A DNA stretch of 64,000 nucleotides from an uncultured Roseiflexaceae bacterium (lineage in GTDB: Bacteria > Chloroflexota > Chloroflexia > Chloroflexales > Roseiflexaceae), in contig CALKHR010000154.1 in the NCBI GenBank assembly GCA_937988885.1, positions 1 through 64,000 of the forward strand, read 5' to 3'. This document shows, in pieces, positions 17,270-27,007 of this stretch. Within the stretch, counting starts at the first letter, position 1. Each line of letters starts with the position of its first letter. Under the pieces are notes generated by a model. It saw nothing but the letters and a program-made list of their open reading frames with translations, had not been told where the DNA came from and did no database searches. The position numbers and the translations under genes are program-made.

Positions 17270-18469
17270 TTATGCGTGGGCCTTGCCGTGCTGCGCTGCG
17301 TCGCCGTGCGAGGCGGCAGCATGATGGCGCGGATCACGGTGATCGTGCAACGGCAGCAGCGGAAGCTTCTGCAGCCGCCAGAGCAACGTGGCGATCCAGA
17401 TACCGCCAATACCGACAAACGCAACCGGGTCGAGCCAGCTAACGGTCAGGCCGTGACGCACTTCGGGGATCACCAACCAGTAGATGTCGAAGAAGCGCAT
17501 CACCAGGATGAAGATCGCCAACGTGGCCAAGCGCTGGCTATTGCGCTTGTTGTCTCGGGCCAGCAACGTCGCAAACGGCAGAGCAAACTGCAAGACGAAC
17601 AGGACAACGGTATACCATTGCCAGCCACCCTCAGCGCGCCGAATGTACCAGGTCACCTCTTCGGGCAAGTTCGCCGACCAGATGATCAGGTACTGCGACA
17701 AGTTCATATAGGTCCAGATCATCACGAAGGCCAGCAATAAGTTGCCGAGGTCGTTGAAGGTTGAAGGCGTTGTGACTTCGCCGATCTGAGTGCGCTGCGA
17801 GAGCCAGCGCAAAATGATCACCGAGAAAGCCACGCCAGTCAGACCCTGACCTGCGATGAACAGCATACCGTAGATGGTCGAGAACCAGTGCGCATCCAGC
17901 GACATCGACCAGTCGATAGCAGCGAACGAGATCGCCACGACATAGAAGGCCAAGCACAACCGACTGCGGCGGCCCAAGATGCGGGGCAGATCGGGATCGC
18001 CAGTTTCGTCCTGCTTGCGCGATGTGTTGTAGAGAATCCACGCCGCGCCACTCCAGATCGCGAAGTACACTACCGCGCGGATCAACCAGAACGGAACGTT
18101 CAGGTAGAGACTCTTCGCAGCGATAATCGCATCACCCTCGGCAGTCATCCAAGAGTAGAGCGTCTGCATACCGACGATAATCGGCACAAACAGCAACAGG
18201 AACAAGGGGATCGTCGTCATCGACGCTTCAAGCGGGCGACGAATACCGAGACCCCACACGCCACCGCTCAGGTGGTACACCCCGACAATCGCGAGTGAAC
18301 CGAGCGGGAAGGCGATCCAATACAAGAAGGAGACCAAGTATGCTTGGTAAAACGCAGCGGCATCAACAAAAGCCCCAACTGCGCATAGCAACAGGCCAAC
18401 CACTCCAGCAATCAGAGCAATACGCTGATAGCGGGCGACCTCGGGGCCAAATGCTTGATTCTGGCTCAT
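17270..18469 (-). CDS. actF: Alternative complex III subunit ActF
   Basis: This 399-residue integral membrane protein has about ten helices. Runs such as LLLCAVGAFVDAAAFYQAYLVSFLYW and later WSMSLDAHWFSTIYGMLF fit the quinol:cytochrome c oxidoreductase subunit ActF. The C-terminus is His-rich (HDHRDPRHHAA). It overlaps actE by 4 bp (ATGA), showing translational coupling, and is the last gene of the operon. It forms part of the membrane domain with ActC. Confidence 0.9.
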   Translation of the reverse strand: MSQNQAFGPEVARYQRIALIAGVVGLLLCAVGAFVDAAAFYQAYLVSFLYWIAFPLGSLAIVGVYHLSGGVWGLGIRRPLEASMTTIPLFLLLFVPIIVGMQTLYSWMTAEGDAIIAAKSLYLNVPFWLIRAVVYFAIWSGAAWILYNTSRKQDETGDPDLPRILGRRSRLCLAFYVVAISFAAIDWSMSLDAHWFSTIYGMLFIAGQGLTGVAFSVIILRWLSQRTQIGEVTTPSTFNDLGNLLLAFVMIWTYMNLSQYLIIWSANLPEEVTWYIRRAEGGWQWYTVVLFVLQFALPFATLLARDNKRNSQRLATLAIFILVMRFFDIYWLVIPEVRHGLTVSWLDPVAFVGIGGIWIATLLWRLQKLPLLPLHDHRDPRHHAAASHGDAAQHGKAHA

Positions 18470-19098
18470 TGGGCACCCCCTCCAGCCTGCTCGATTTGCT
18501 CGGGCGTTACATCAAGCGGAGCCTGATTATTCAACTGTAGTGCGCGAATGTAGGCAATGATTGCCCAGCGATCCTCAACCGGAACGCGGTTACCATAACC
18601 GAACATAACGCCCTTACCATTGCTGGCTACGTTATAGAGGTAGCCAACCGACTGCGCTTTCAAGGCATCGTCCAAGAAAGAAGCAGGCTTTACCTCAAAG
18701 CCGAAGTTTGGCACAATACCAGCGCCATCACCCATGGCACCGTGGCAAGGAGCGCAGTAGATACCGTAGCGCAACTGGCCACGCTGAACCATCTCAGTCG
18801 TAACAGCCATAGGGAACGCTGTCACAAAATCCCCTTCGCCATCCTGTCGACCAGTCTCAACAGCTAGATCGATAGGTTGGCTGCGAGCCACCACACCCTC
18901 GACAAATGGCTGCTGAGAGATGCCATTTGCGAAGCCGGGCACTGGCTCGTACGGCTTGATACGCCCATCATTACGCATGTTCTGGCCGCAGGCCCCGAGC
19001 AGAATCGCGCCACACATTGCCATAAACAACCCGGCGCGCCAGCGCAAAGCACGGCGATAGAGCACAGAACACAAAGAAAAGAGACTAGAAGGTCGCAT
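18466..19098 (-). CDS. actE: Alternative complex III monohaem cytochrome c subunit ActE
   Basis: This 210-residue lipoprotein cytochrome has a signal peptide with lipobox LLGAC (Cys 37), one haem site CAPCH (115-119) and a candidate axial Met in GKGVMFGYG. It transfers electrons at the outer face of the membrane. AAGGGAG precedes the start. It is coupled to actF by a 4-bp overlap. Confidence 0.93.
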   Translation of the reverse strand: MRPSSLFSLCSVLYRRALRWRAGLFMAMCGAILLGACGQNMRNDGRIKPYEPVPGFANGISQQPFVEGVVARSQPIDLAVETGRQDGEGDFVTAFPMAVTTEMVQRGQLRYGIYCAPCHGAMGDGAGIVPNFGFEVKPASFLDDALKAQSVGYLYNVASNGKGVMFGYGNRVPVEDRWAIIAYIRALQLNNQAPLDVTPEQIEQAGGGAQ

Positions 19099-19183
19099 CG
19101 GTTGCTCCCTTACTGTAAATCAACTAAAAGGATAGAGGATAGCATAACATGCTCCCTATATTTCGACCTTCCGCCCGCCATGC

Positions 19184-19729
19184 TTACCACGGCACTTCCG
19201 ACACTGCTCGAGGCGACAAACTCTCCAAAAAGCGTGCAGTCTCTGCGCGATCGAATTTCTCGTCAGTTGCCTCGATACACAAGAAGAAATGGCTGCGCGA
19301 TGCCATCTCGAAGTTCGGCACGTTGAAAACCGGGTGATATGGCTGTGGCAGACCATTCAGCAACAGCATACCGAGCACAGTAGAGAGCACTGCTGCCAAA
19401 ATAGTGGTCTCAAACGTAATTGGAATATACCCAGGCCAGCTAAAAAGTGGTCGTCCGCCGATATTGTAAGGATAATCGACCACCGTGGCATAGGTCTGCA
19501 TCAAAAAGCCGCCCAATCCACCAGCCAGGCCACCAGCAAGCACAATCAGTGGCAAGCGGCGACCTTTGTGACCGATCGCATCGGCCAGGCCATGGACAGG
19601 AAATGGCGTGTAGGCATCCATCTGACGGTAGCCGGCCTCATAGGCGCGCTGTGCAGCTTCTAAGAGCTGATCAGGCCCTTCAAACTCGGCAATAACGCCA
19701 TGGATGTCTGGTTTGGTTTTTTTCGCCAT
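19184..19729 (-). CDS. actD: Alternative complex III subunit ActD (DUF3341)
   Basis: This 181-residue membrane subunit has a soluble N-terminal region (GVIAEFEGPDQLLEAA), two membrane helices around LIVLAGGLAGGLGGFL and ILAAVLSTVLGMLLL, and the ASRSHFFLCIEA segment typical of DUF3341. The start MAKKTK (19729) is preferred to the upstream 19774 because it fits the family N-terminus. It lies between actC and actE. Confidence 0.9.
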   Translation of the reverse strand: MAKKTKPDIHGVIAEFEGPDQLLEAAQRAYEAGYRQMDAYTPFPVHGLADAIGHKGRRLPLIVLAGGLAGGLGGFLMQTYATVVDYPYNIGGRPLFSWPGYIPITFETTILAAVLSTVLGMLLLNGLPQPYHPVFNVPNFEMASRSHFFLCIEATDEKFDRAETARFLESLSPRAVSEVPW

Positions 19730-19835
19730 CACAACACCTACATTGCTAACCACAACCGTCCGAGCCAAACACAAGAGGCAGAGGAGCTAGCAGACCAACT
19801 GTGTTGCTCCTCGCCCTGCATTGCCCTGCCAGTTA

Positions 19836-21221
19836 TTAGTGCTTACGTTTGCCGTTGGTTTGGTCGATCAATTCTCGCATCTCAAAGATCGAGATCACCG
19901 GCAGCAAGCGAATGAAGAGGAACAGCAGCATCAAGAACAACCCAATCGAACCGATATACGTTGAGAAGTCCCAGAAGGTTGGGTAGAACATCTCCCACTC
20001 CGCTGGGATGAAGCTGCGATGCAAGGAAGTAACGATAATAATGAAGCGCTCAAGCCACATACCGACGTTAATGACCAGCGACAAGAGCCAGATCGCGATC
20101 ACATTCAGGCGGATACGGCGTGACCACAACAAGAATGGCGGGACAGCATTACACAACAACAGCGCGATATAGAACCCCGAATAGGGACCAGTGAGACGAT
20201 TCATCATCATCGAAATTTCACTGGGGTTAGCGCTATACCAAGCCGTAAACGCTTCCATCGCATACGAGTAGACCACGATCATACCAGTGGCGATCATGAC
20301 CTTACCCATATTGTCGATGTGGCGGTCGGTAATAAAATCCTTCAAGTTATAGGCTTTGCGCAACGGAACGGCCAAGGTGACCACCATTGCGAAGCCGGAG
20401 TAGACTGCGCCAGCCACAAAGTAGGGCGGGAAGATCGTCGCGTGCCAGCCTGGCAGCAGCGAAACGGCGAAGTCAAGACTCACCACCGTGTGCACGGAGA
20501 CGACCAGCGGGGTGGCCAATGCTGCAAGCAGCATGTACGCACGCTCGTAGCGCTGCCAGTGCTTCGCCGAGCCACGCCAGCCCATCGCCAACAGACCGTA
20601 GAAGCGCTTCACCCAAATATTGGTGGCGCGATCACGGAACGTTGCCAAGTCGGGGATCAGACCCACGAACCAGAACAACAGCGATGTGCCGCCATAGGTC
20701 GAAATCGCGAACACGTCCCACACCAGCGGGCTACGGAAATTCGGCCACAAACCCTGATTGTTCGGGTATGGCATCAACCAGTAGTCCAGCCAAGGGCGGC
20801 CAGTGTGCAAGGCAGGATAAATCGCTGCGCATGCCACCGCGAACAGGGTCATAGCTTCAGCGAAGCGGTTGATCGATGTACGCCACTGCTGGCGGAACAG
20901 CAACAGAATAGCCGAAATCAGCGTTCCTGCGTGTCCAATACCGATCCACCAAACAAAATTGGTGATATCCCACGCCCAAGCGACCGGCATGTTGAGGCCC
21001 CAAATACCGACGCCCTCTATCAGCAGCCAAGCCAGCGACGCCATCAAGAGCATCACTAGCAGGAATGCGATAGCGAAGCCAACAAACCAGCCAATCGGTG
21101 TTTTGCGGCTAAGTACAATCGCGCTGATCGCATCGGTAACTGAGCCATAGGTATGCCCCGGCTCGATTACAGGTGCCACAACATTTGGTCTTTCGCGTCG
21201 AGATGGATCTGCGGTTGCCAT
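19836..21221 (-). CDS. actC: Alternative complex III NrfD-type membrane subunit ActC
   Basis: This 461-residue NrfD/PsrC-type integral membrane protein has about ten helices. VWWIGIGHAGTLISAILLL is the conserved quinone-pocket helix region. It binds menaquinol and interacts with the Fe-S subunit ActB. GAGG lies upstream of the ATG. It sits third in the operon, directly after actB. Confidence 0.93.
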   Translation of the reverse strand: MATADPSRRERPNVVAPVIEPGHTYGSVTDAISAIVLSRKTPIGWFVGFAIAFLLVMLLMASLAWLLIEGVGIWGLNMPVAWAWDITNFVWWIGIGHAGTLISAILLLFRQQWRTSINRFAEAMTLFAVACAAIYPALHTGRPWLDYWLMPYPNNQGLWPNFRSPLVWDVFAISTYGGTSLLFWFVGLIPDLATFRDRATNIWVKRFYGLLAMGWRGSAKHWQRYERAYMLLAALATPLVVSVHTVVSLDFAVSLLPGWHATIFPPYFVAGAVYSGFAMVVTLAVPLRKAYNLKDFITDRHIDNMGKVMIATGMIVVYSYAMEAFTAWYSANPSEISMMMNRLTGPYSGFYIALLLCNAVPPFLLWSRRIRLNVIAIWLLSLVINVGMWLERFIIIVTSLHRSFIPAEWEMFYPTFWDFSTYIGSIGLFLMLLFLFIRLLPVISIFEMRELIDQTNGKRKH

Positions 21222-21296
21222 CTGCTACCTCATATGTGAGCATGTGAGGATTGTTTGCCGAGGAACAGATGACTGCTCCTCGGCACTCCTCTAACC

Positions 21297-24290
21297 TCAA
21301 CTCTGTGTGATATTCGGGTTCGGATTACGTACGCGGGGCAGGTAACTCGTGCGTGGCTTAACGCCGAGTTCTTCCAGCAGCGTATAGTTCCCAGGCAAAT
21401 CGTGCAACTTCGCCACGCGGCTTCCTGTATCGTTCAGGTTACCGAAGGTGATCGCATTGGTTGGGCAAGCCTGCTGACATGCAGTCTTGATCTCACCATC
21501 AGCAATCGGGCGATTCTCACGCTCAGCCGCAATACGAGCCGCGCTGATGCGCTGCACACAATAGGTGCACTTCTCCATCACACCACGATCACGTACCGTT
21601 ACTTCTGGGTTATTCACCAATTGAAGAACCGGAATATCCTTCTTGCTGTACTGGAAGAAGTTAAACCGTCGCACCTTGTAAGGGCAGTTGTTCGAGCAGT
21701 ACTTCGTACCAACACAACGGTTGTAGACCATTGCGTTCAAGCCCTCGTGATCGTGAACGGTCGCTGCCACCGGGCAGACCACCTCACACGGAGCTTCCTC
21801 GCACTGCTGGCACATACGTGGCTGGAACACCATCTCCGGGTTCGCAAGATCATCCCCGTAGTAGTACTGGTCGATCTTCAACCAGTGCATCTCACGGGAC
21901 ATCTTCACTTGGTCCTTACCAACCACCGGAACGTTGTTTTCAGATTGGCAACCAATCATACAGGAGTTGCAGCCGATGCAGGTATTCGCATCGATCACCA
22001 TACCCCACTTGTTGCCGTTGTACACAAACTGGTCAGACGGGTAAAGCGATGGGTGCCCACTCTCATGGCCACTCTCCTCTTCACCGTGACCGCCGCCACC
22101 GTGACCTAACAACGGATCGTGCAGGAAGTCCTCAAGCGTGGCCACACGAACCAAGTCGCGGCCTTCCATTGCGAAGTGGCTTTGCGTGCTCGCGAGCGTG
22201 TAGGTGGTGTTGAGCTTGCGCAACTCGACGCCTACGGCAAAACCAGGGTTATCGGCAAGGCGAAGGGCGTTTGCATTGAAGCCCACCCCATTACCGACCT
22301 GGCCGGCATTAGTGCGGCCATAGCCAAGCGTAACAGCAATCGTCTCATCGGGCTGGCCGGGCTGCACCCAAACCGGAGCCGTCACCGTGCGACCCTGGTA
22401 GCTCAACTCGATCTGATCGCCAGTGGTAACGCCATACTTCGAGGCGGTAGCGACGCTCATCATCGCCACGTTGTCCCAAGTCAGGCTCGTGAACGGCTTC
22501 GGCAACTCCTGCAACCAGCCATTATTGGCGAACTGACCATCCCAGATCGCAGGATCGAGGCGGAACGTCACCTCAAGGCCATCGGCAGGCTGGGTTGCGG
22601 GTGCAAACGAACCTGTTGGTGTAACCGATACCGACGGGGCCGCTGTACCATCGATAACACCCTTGTGGAGAGCCTGACGCCAGAAGGAAGCGAAACTGCC
22701 CGAAGCCTGACCCTGCCAGTAGGCGCGAACCAGATCATAGGCACTCGCAGGCTGGCCCTGAACCACCGAAATCAACTCATAGACCGTCTTGCCACCGTAG
22801 AGCGGCGCGATCAACGGCTGAATGATCGAGGCAGTGCCATCGTAGGCCCGTGCATCACCCCAGGACTCCAAGTAGTGTGCGGCAGGAATGTGCCACGTTG
22901 TCTTCGACGATGTCTCATCGACGTAGAGGCTCAAGTGTGCGCTGAACGGCACGTTGGCGAGCGCCCCAGCGAAATCAACATCGGCAGGTGCCGTGTACAC
23001 CGGGTTGCCACCGAGGATCAACAGTGCTTGCACCTGGCCGCTCGCCATCTCCTGAACGAGCTGGCGGAAGTTCCCAAACTGATCGATCGGCGAGACCACC
23101 ACAGGCTCGGTATACGTCACCGTCGTGCCCACATTGTTCAGGGCCACGTTGATCGCGTGGACCAAAGCGTGGACGGTCGGCGATTGACCTTCGCCAGCGA
23201 CCACCACACTCGCGCCACGGTTCGCTTGCAGGTCCTGAACGAGCGCAGCGAGCCATTCGGGCGAGACGCCTGCCGGAGCAGCACCCTCGACACCTGCGAC
23301 GCCGACGCCCTGCGCCAACGCACGCGCGAAGGCCTCGATAGAGCTCGCACGCAGCGGCAAGCGATGATCGGCGAGCGCGCCCGTAATCGTGATCGTCGAC
23401 TCGATCGAGTAGATGCGATTCATTGTCGTCGCGCCGTCCTGCAACGAGCGACCAGCGACGATGTCGCGGGCATAACGCACGCGGCCTGGCGCGAACTGCA
23501 ACAGGTCGGCATCGAGCGAGACGATGACGCGGGCCTGCTCGAAGTTGTAGTGCGCCTCGACATCCTGGCCAAAGGCGGCCTGCGCACCCACGCGCGCAGC
23601 ATCGCCAGTCGCCTCGTAGGCGACCCAGCGAGCCTGGGGCAGCGCCTGGAGCAGAGCCTCCATTTGGCTGCCAAAGGTCGGCGAAGTGCTCGTCTCGGTC
23701 AAGATGCGCAGGCCAGCGCCGCCATTGCTGCGCAACGGGGCGAGCGCGCCATCGAGGGCCGAAACGAAATTCTCCCACGTGCTGGGCTGGCCAGCATTGA
23801 GGACCTGCTGCGAACGATCTGGATCGTACAGTGTAAGAACAGATGCCTGTGAATATGCATCGGTAGCGCCCAAGCTTGCTGGATGATCGGGGTTACCTTC
23901 GACCTTCGTCGGGCGACCCTCGTTGCTGCGTACCAGCAGACCTGTTGCGTACCCACCGAGCGGCATCGATGTGGCGAAGAAGAGAGGCAAGCCAGGGATC
24001 ACTGGATCTGGCTTTCGGACATACGGCCTGATCTGCTCATTCGGCTGATCGAACGTGCAGCCTGTCAGGCCAGCCAGCGCCAGTGAGGCACCCATCAACT
24101 TCAAGAACCGACGGCGGCTGACCGGGTTAGGGTCATTCCATTCAGATGCCTGCCGTGGAAATTCACGGTTCAGAAGATCGCGGAACTCTTCGCTTGAAGC
24201 AAGCTCATCCAAGCTCCGCCAATATTGCTGGCCGCGCGCATTGGCAAGACGCGCACGGACTTTTTCAAGATTCAATGGCTCGTCGCTCAT
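21297..24290 (-). CDS. actB: Alternative complex III molybdopterin-like/Fe-S subunit ActB
   Basis: This 997-residue subunit fuses a molybdopterin-oxidoreductase-like domain (about 90-700) with a ferredoxin-type domain (about 771-945). A Tat-type motif SRRRFLK (58-64) is followed by a hydrophobic stretch and Cys 78. Four Cys-rich clusters are visible: CIGCNSCMIGC, CQQCEEAPCEVVC, CVGTKYCSNNC, and CTYC with a later CQQAC. In characterised ACIII the large domain carries no molybdenum cofactor. GGGGGAGCGAGG precedes the start, 15 bp after actA. Confidence 0.95.
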   Translation of the reverse strand: MSDEPLNLEKVRARLANARGQQYWRSLDELASSEEFRDLLNREFPRQASEWNDPNPVSRRRFLKLMGASLALAGLTGCTFDQPNEQIRPYVRKPDPVIPGLPLFFATSMPLGGYATGLLVRSNEGRPTKVEGNPDHPASLGATDAYSQASVLTLYDPDRSQQVLNAGQPSTWENFVSALDGALAPLRSNGGAGLRILTETSTSPTFGSQMEALLQALPQARWVAYEATGDAARVGAQAAFGQDVEAHYNFEQARVIVSLDADLLQFAPGRVRYARDIVAGRSLQDGATTMNRIYSIESTITITGALADHRLPLRASSIEAFARALAQGVGVAGVEGAAPAGVSPEWLAALVQDLQANRGASVVVAGEGQSPTVHALVHAINVALNNVGTTVTYTEPVVVSPIDQFGNFRQLVQEMASGQVQALLILGGNPVYTAPADVDFAGALANVPFSAHLSLYVDETSSKTTWHIPAAHYLESWGDARAYDGTASIIQPLIAPLYGGKTVYELISVVQGQPASAYDLVRAYWQGQASGSFASFWRQALHKGVIDGTAAPSVSVTPTGSFAPATQPADGLEVTFRLDPAIWDGQFANNGWLQELPKPFTSLTWDNVAMMSVATASKYGVTTGDQIELSYQGRTVTAPVWVQPGQPDETIAVTLGYGRTNAGQVGNGVGFNANALRLADNPGFAVGVELRKLNTTYTLASTQSHFAMEGRDLVRVATLEDFLHDPLLGHGGGGHGEEESGHESGHPSLYPSDQFVYNGNKWGMVIDANTCIGCNSCMIGCQSENNVPVVGKDQVKMSREMHWLKIDQYYYGDDLANPEMVFQPRMCQQCEEAPCEVVCPVAATVHDHEGLNAMVYNRCVGTKYCSNNCPYKVRRFNFFQYSKKDIPVLQLVNNPEVTVRDRGVMEKCTYCVQRISAARIAAERENRPIADGEIKTACQQACPTNAITFGNLNDTGSRVAKLHDLPGNYTLLEELGVKPRTSYLPRVRNPNPNITQS

Positions 24291-24305
24291 CCTCGCTCCC
24301 CCTCA

Positions 24306-24962
24306 TTAGCGATGGCAGATTGAACAGTCTGTGAGCCTGCTGACCTGGATGTTGTACTCCTGGATCAGCGCTTTACCTTGCTCGATCTGATTCGCCGGCG
24401 GTTGCCAACTCATGTTAAAGACTTGGTCTGCCGGGCGAATGTATTGTTCGGGTGCACGGTGGCAATCGAGACACCAGCCCATTGTCAACGGTTCAACCTG
24501 GCGAACCTGTGCCATCTCATTCACTTGACCATGGCATGTCGAGCAACCAACGCCTTTCGTCACGTGAATCGAGTGGTTAAAGTAGGCAAAGTCACCTAAA
24601 TCGTGCACACGATTCCAGGCGATAGGTTCGCCTGTTTCCCAGCTCTCACGCACCGGCGCTAGGGCTGCGCTATCGGTCTTAATCTGCGAGTGGCAAGTCA
24701 TACACGTCTGCGTAGCTGGCACACTTGCAGCCGCCGAAACTTCGACGCCAGCATGGCAATACCGACAGTCGAGTTGCAATGCTCCCACGTGGACTACGTG
24801 GCTAAACGGTACCGGTTGTTCGGGACTCTTTTGGACAAAGCTGGGGTAGGGCGAACGGCTATAAACGACGAGTGCAATCAGCAGTAATGCCACCGTGCTT
24901 ACAGCACCAATTAGCGAGATCTTCGCTATTGTGTTCGCCTTAGGGCCGAAAACTTGAGCCAT
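24306..24962 (-). CDS. actA: Alternative complex III pentahaem cytochrome c subunit ActA
   Basis: This 218-residue protein has an N-terminal membrane anchor (about 14-34) and five CxxCH haem c sites at residues 66-70, 87-91, 140-144, 164-168 and 213-217, the number expected for ActA. It collects electrons from the complex on the outer face. It is the first gene of the act operon. The upstream ribosome site is modest (GGAAAG). Confidence 0.95.
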   Translation of the reverse strand: MAQVFGPKANTIAKISLIGAVSTVALLLIALVVYSRSPYPSFVQKSPEQPVPFSHVVHVGALQLDCRYCHAGVEVSAAASVPATQTCMTCHSQIKTDSAALAPVRESWETGEPIAWNRVHDLGDFAYFNHSIHVTKGVGCSTCHGQVNEMAQVRQVEPLTMGWCLDCHRAPEQYIRPADQVFNMSWQPPANQIEQGKALIQEYNIQVSRLTDCSICHR

Positions 24963-25566
24963 AGCTATCTTTCCTGCGCAGTATTATTCAGAGCACAGCA
25001 GCTGAGAATCGGAAACACAATACAACTTGGACCTGGGGCACGTAAATATGCGCTAGCCTAGCAAAAAGTATACCGTAGTCCTCAGCTTACTCCCCAAAGC
25101 AGATCGCCCCTTTTGGGCCATTTGTGTAAATTGCCACAAACACCGCTATATCCTAACCTAGAATCGGTATTTGTGCAACTTTGCACATTCTTAAATACAA
25201 AGATAAAACCCTCCTCACCTGCTGAGGTTGAGCAGTTCATAGATAACATCACAATGCTTCGTTTGGACGACACACAGAGATCACAGGACGTGGGGCAAGA
25301 GCCGAATCCTGACACTTGCCTAGCTGCGAGCACAACATAAAGCCGTACTTGAGCACGAGGAACAAGTTCTGGCAGCTATGGTGGTATCGTGGCCAAAAGG
25401 CAGAGGAGTTAACTTTGTCTGATGTGCAATTGGATACCCGCGCCACATCTTATGGCATACGAGTGCGGCTTTTAGTTTCATGATTTGTAACAGTTTTCTG
25501 CAAAATCGTCAAGCGCCAATTGGTCTATAATACGCTACGCCTCAGACTGCCAAGGAGTTTACTTGT
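24963..25566. other. Intergenic region upstream of actA and the SelA-like gene
   Basis: About 600 bp without a convincing gene separates the divergent actA and the PLP enzyme. On the minus strand TATACT (rc of 25067-25072), preceded 19 bp upstream by TTGGGG, could be the act promoter, giving a leader of about 100 nt. On the plus strand TATAAT at 25526-25531 is a -10 for the next gene. The middle shows no clear repeat or RNA. Confidence 0.5.
25526..25531 (+). promoter_or_regulatory. -10 element for the SelA-like gene
   Basis: A consensus TATAAT lies 36 bp before the ATG at 25567, with AAGGAG at 25551-25556 between them. No good -35 hexamer is visible, so this is a partial promoter call. Confidence 0.5.
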
Positions 25567-26676
25567 ATGGGAATCTACGAAACGCTCGGAGTACGCACGG
25601 TCATCAACGCTGATGCGCGTCTGACTCGTCTTGGTGGGTCGCTCATGCCGGAACCTGTGCTGCAAGCGATGGCCGAAGCTGCAGGGAATTATGTCGACAT
25701 GCACGAGTTGCAGCTACGCGTTGGCCAACGCCTCGCCGAACTCACCCATAATGAAGCGGCATATGTGTGCACAGGTGCGGCAACCGGATTATTCTTGTCT
25801 GCACTAGCCTGTATGGCGGGCAGCGATGAGCAAGCGTTCGCCGATTGGCCGAACTTGCCGAAGCGCGAAATCATTATTCAGAAAGCGCAGCGTGTTCCGT
25901 ACGACCTCGCCGTCCGCCAAGCTGGCGCTCAACTGATCGAAATTCATGGTGATGAATGTCCGCTGGAGGAGGTTCTCAGCGATGCGATCAACCCGCAGAC
26001 CGCAGCAGTGCTCTTTATCGCAGGTGAACACCTCAGCCAAGGCGCGTTGCCGCTGCCTACGGTGATCGAAATCGCTCATGCGCGCAACGTGCCGGTGATC
26101 GTCGATGCCGCCGCGCAGTTGCCGCCACCCGAAAATCTGTGGCGCTACACCCGCGACCTCGGTGCCGACCTCGCGATCTTCAGCGGAGGCAAAGACCTGC
26201 GAGGCCCACAAGCCAGCGGTTTAATCGTCGGGCGCGAGGAGTGGATCGCCGCCTGCCGAGTCAACGGTGCCCCAAATCAGCGCTTGGGCCGACCAATGAA
26301 AGTGGGCAAGGAGGAGATGCTCGGTTTGTTGGCTGCGGTTGAGTTGTACCTATCGCAAGACCACAACGCGCGCATCGCAGGCTTCGAGCGGACCGTGCAG
26401 TATTGGATCGACAGTCTTGGACATCTACCCGGCGTCGTGGCGGAGCGCGTATTCCCGAACGAGGCAGGCCAACCAACACCACGCCTACGCCTAACCCTCG
26501 ACCCAGCCCAGGCAGGTATCAGCGGCGCTGAGCTGCGCCAGCAACTGTGGGAAGGAAATCCGCGCATTGCCGTGGCGGCCTCCGGCACCACTGGCATTTA
26601 TGTCACCCCCGATACTCTCGCCCCTAACGAGGAAACCATCATCGTTGAACGAATACAAGCGCTGCTTCAACGCTGA
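25567..26676 (+). CDS. SelA/DgaE-like PLP-dependent enzyme
   Basis: This 369-residue fold-type I PLP enzyme resembles the selenocysteine synthase / D-glucosaminate-6-phosphate ammonia-lyase group. It starts MGIYETLGVRTVINADARLTR, has YVCTGAATGLFLSALA as the cofactor phosphate region, VIVDAAAQLPP for the Asp that binds the pyridine nitrogen, and Lys in FSGGKDLRGPQASG as the Schiff-base residue. It lacks the N-terminal extension of true SelA and no selB or tRNA-Sec gene is near, so a lyase or aminotransferase role on an amino sugar or amino acid is more likely. Confidence 0.8.
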   Translation: MGIYETLGVRTVINADARLTRLGGSLMPEPVLQAMAEAAGNYVDMHELQLRVGQRLAELTHNEAAYVCTGAATGLFLSALACMAGSDEQAFADWPNLPKREIIIQKAQRVPYDLAVRQAGAQLIEIHGDECPLEEVLSDAINPQTAAVLFIAGEHLSQGALPLPTVIEIAHARNVPVIVDAAAQLPPPENLWRYTRDLGADLAIFSGGKDLRGPQASGLIVGREEWIAACRVNGAPNQRLGRPMKVGKEEMLGLLAAVELYLSQDHNARIAGFERTVQYWIDSLGHLPGVVAERVFPNEAGQPTPRLRLTLDPAQAGISGAELRQQLWEGNPRIAVAASGTTGIYVTPDTLAPNEETIIVERIQALLQR

Positions 26677-26695
26677 TCTTCAACGATTCGCCTTT

Positions 26696-26739
26696 AAAAC
26701 GACTCTTGGCGTTTATGAAAGCGTCAAGAGTCGTTTTTT
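26696..26739 (+). terminator. Rho-independent terminator
   Basis: AAAACGACTCTTGGCG (from 26696) pairs with the downstream arm ending CAAGAGTCGTTTTTT, a 16-bp stem with G-U pairs followed by a T-run. It ends the PLP enzyme transcript. Confidence 0.88.
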
Positions 26740-27007
26740 GTGCAGAAAATGATCGTTTGGGTAGTGTTTTGTACGACAAGACATAGTACACCCTCTACTT
26801 GCCATATGTCATTATCCAGATTACTACCACCTACTCACTGTGTTAGAGTTCGTCCTAGTGACATGTACCATTTCATAACCAGAAAATATATGATCAGCAC
26901 CTTTTAGCACGTTTCGCACAATTCGCCAATCGAGTAGAGGTTATGACATACCATCAACGGCATTTTGCGAACAATGGCCCAATTGAGTACCAACAGGAGG
27001 GCTTGTT

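Noticed and set aside
22119..23852. 577-codon ORF opposite actB
   Set aside because: It is the antisense shadow of actB, whose motifs are unmistakable; the Arg/His-rich content is typical of such shadows.
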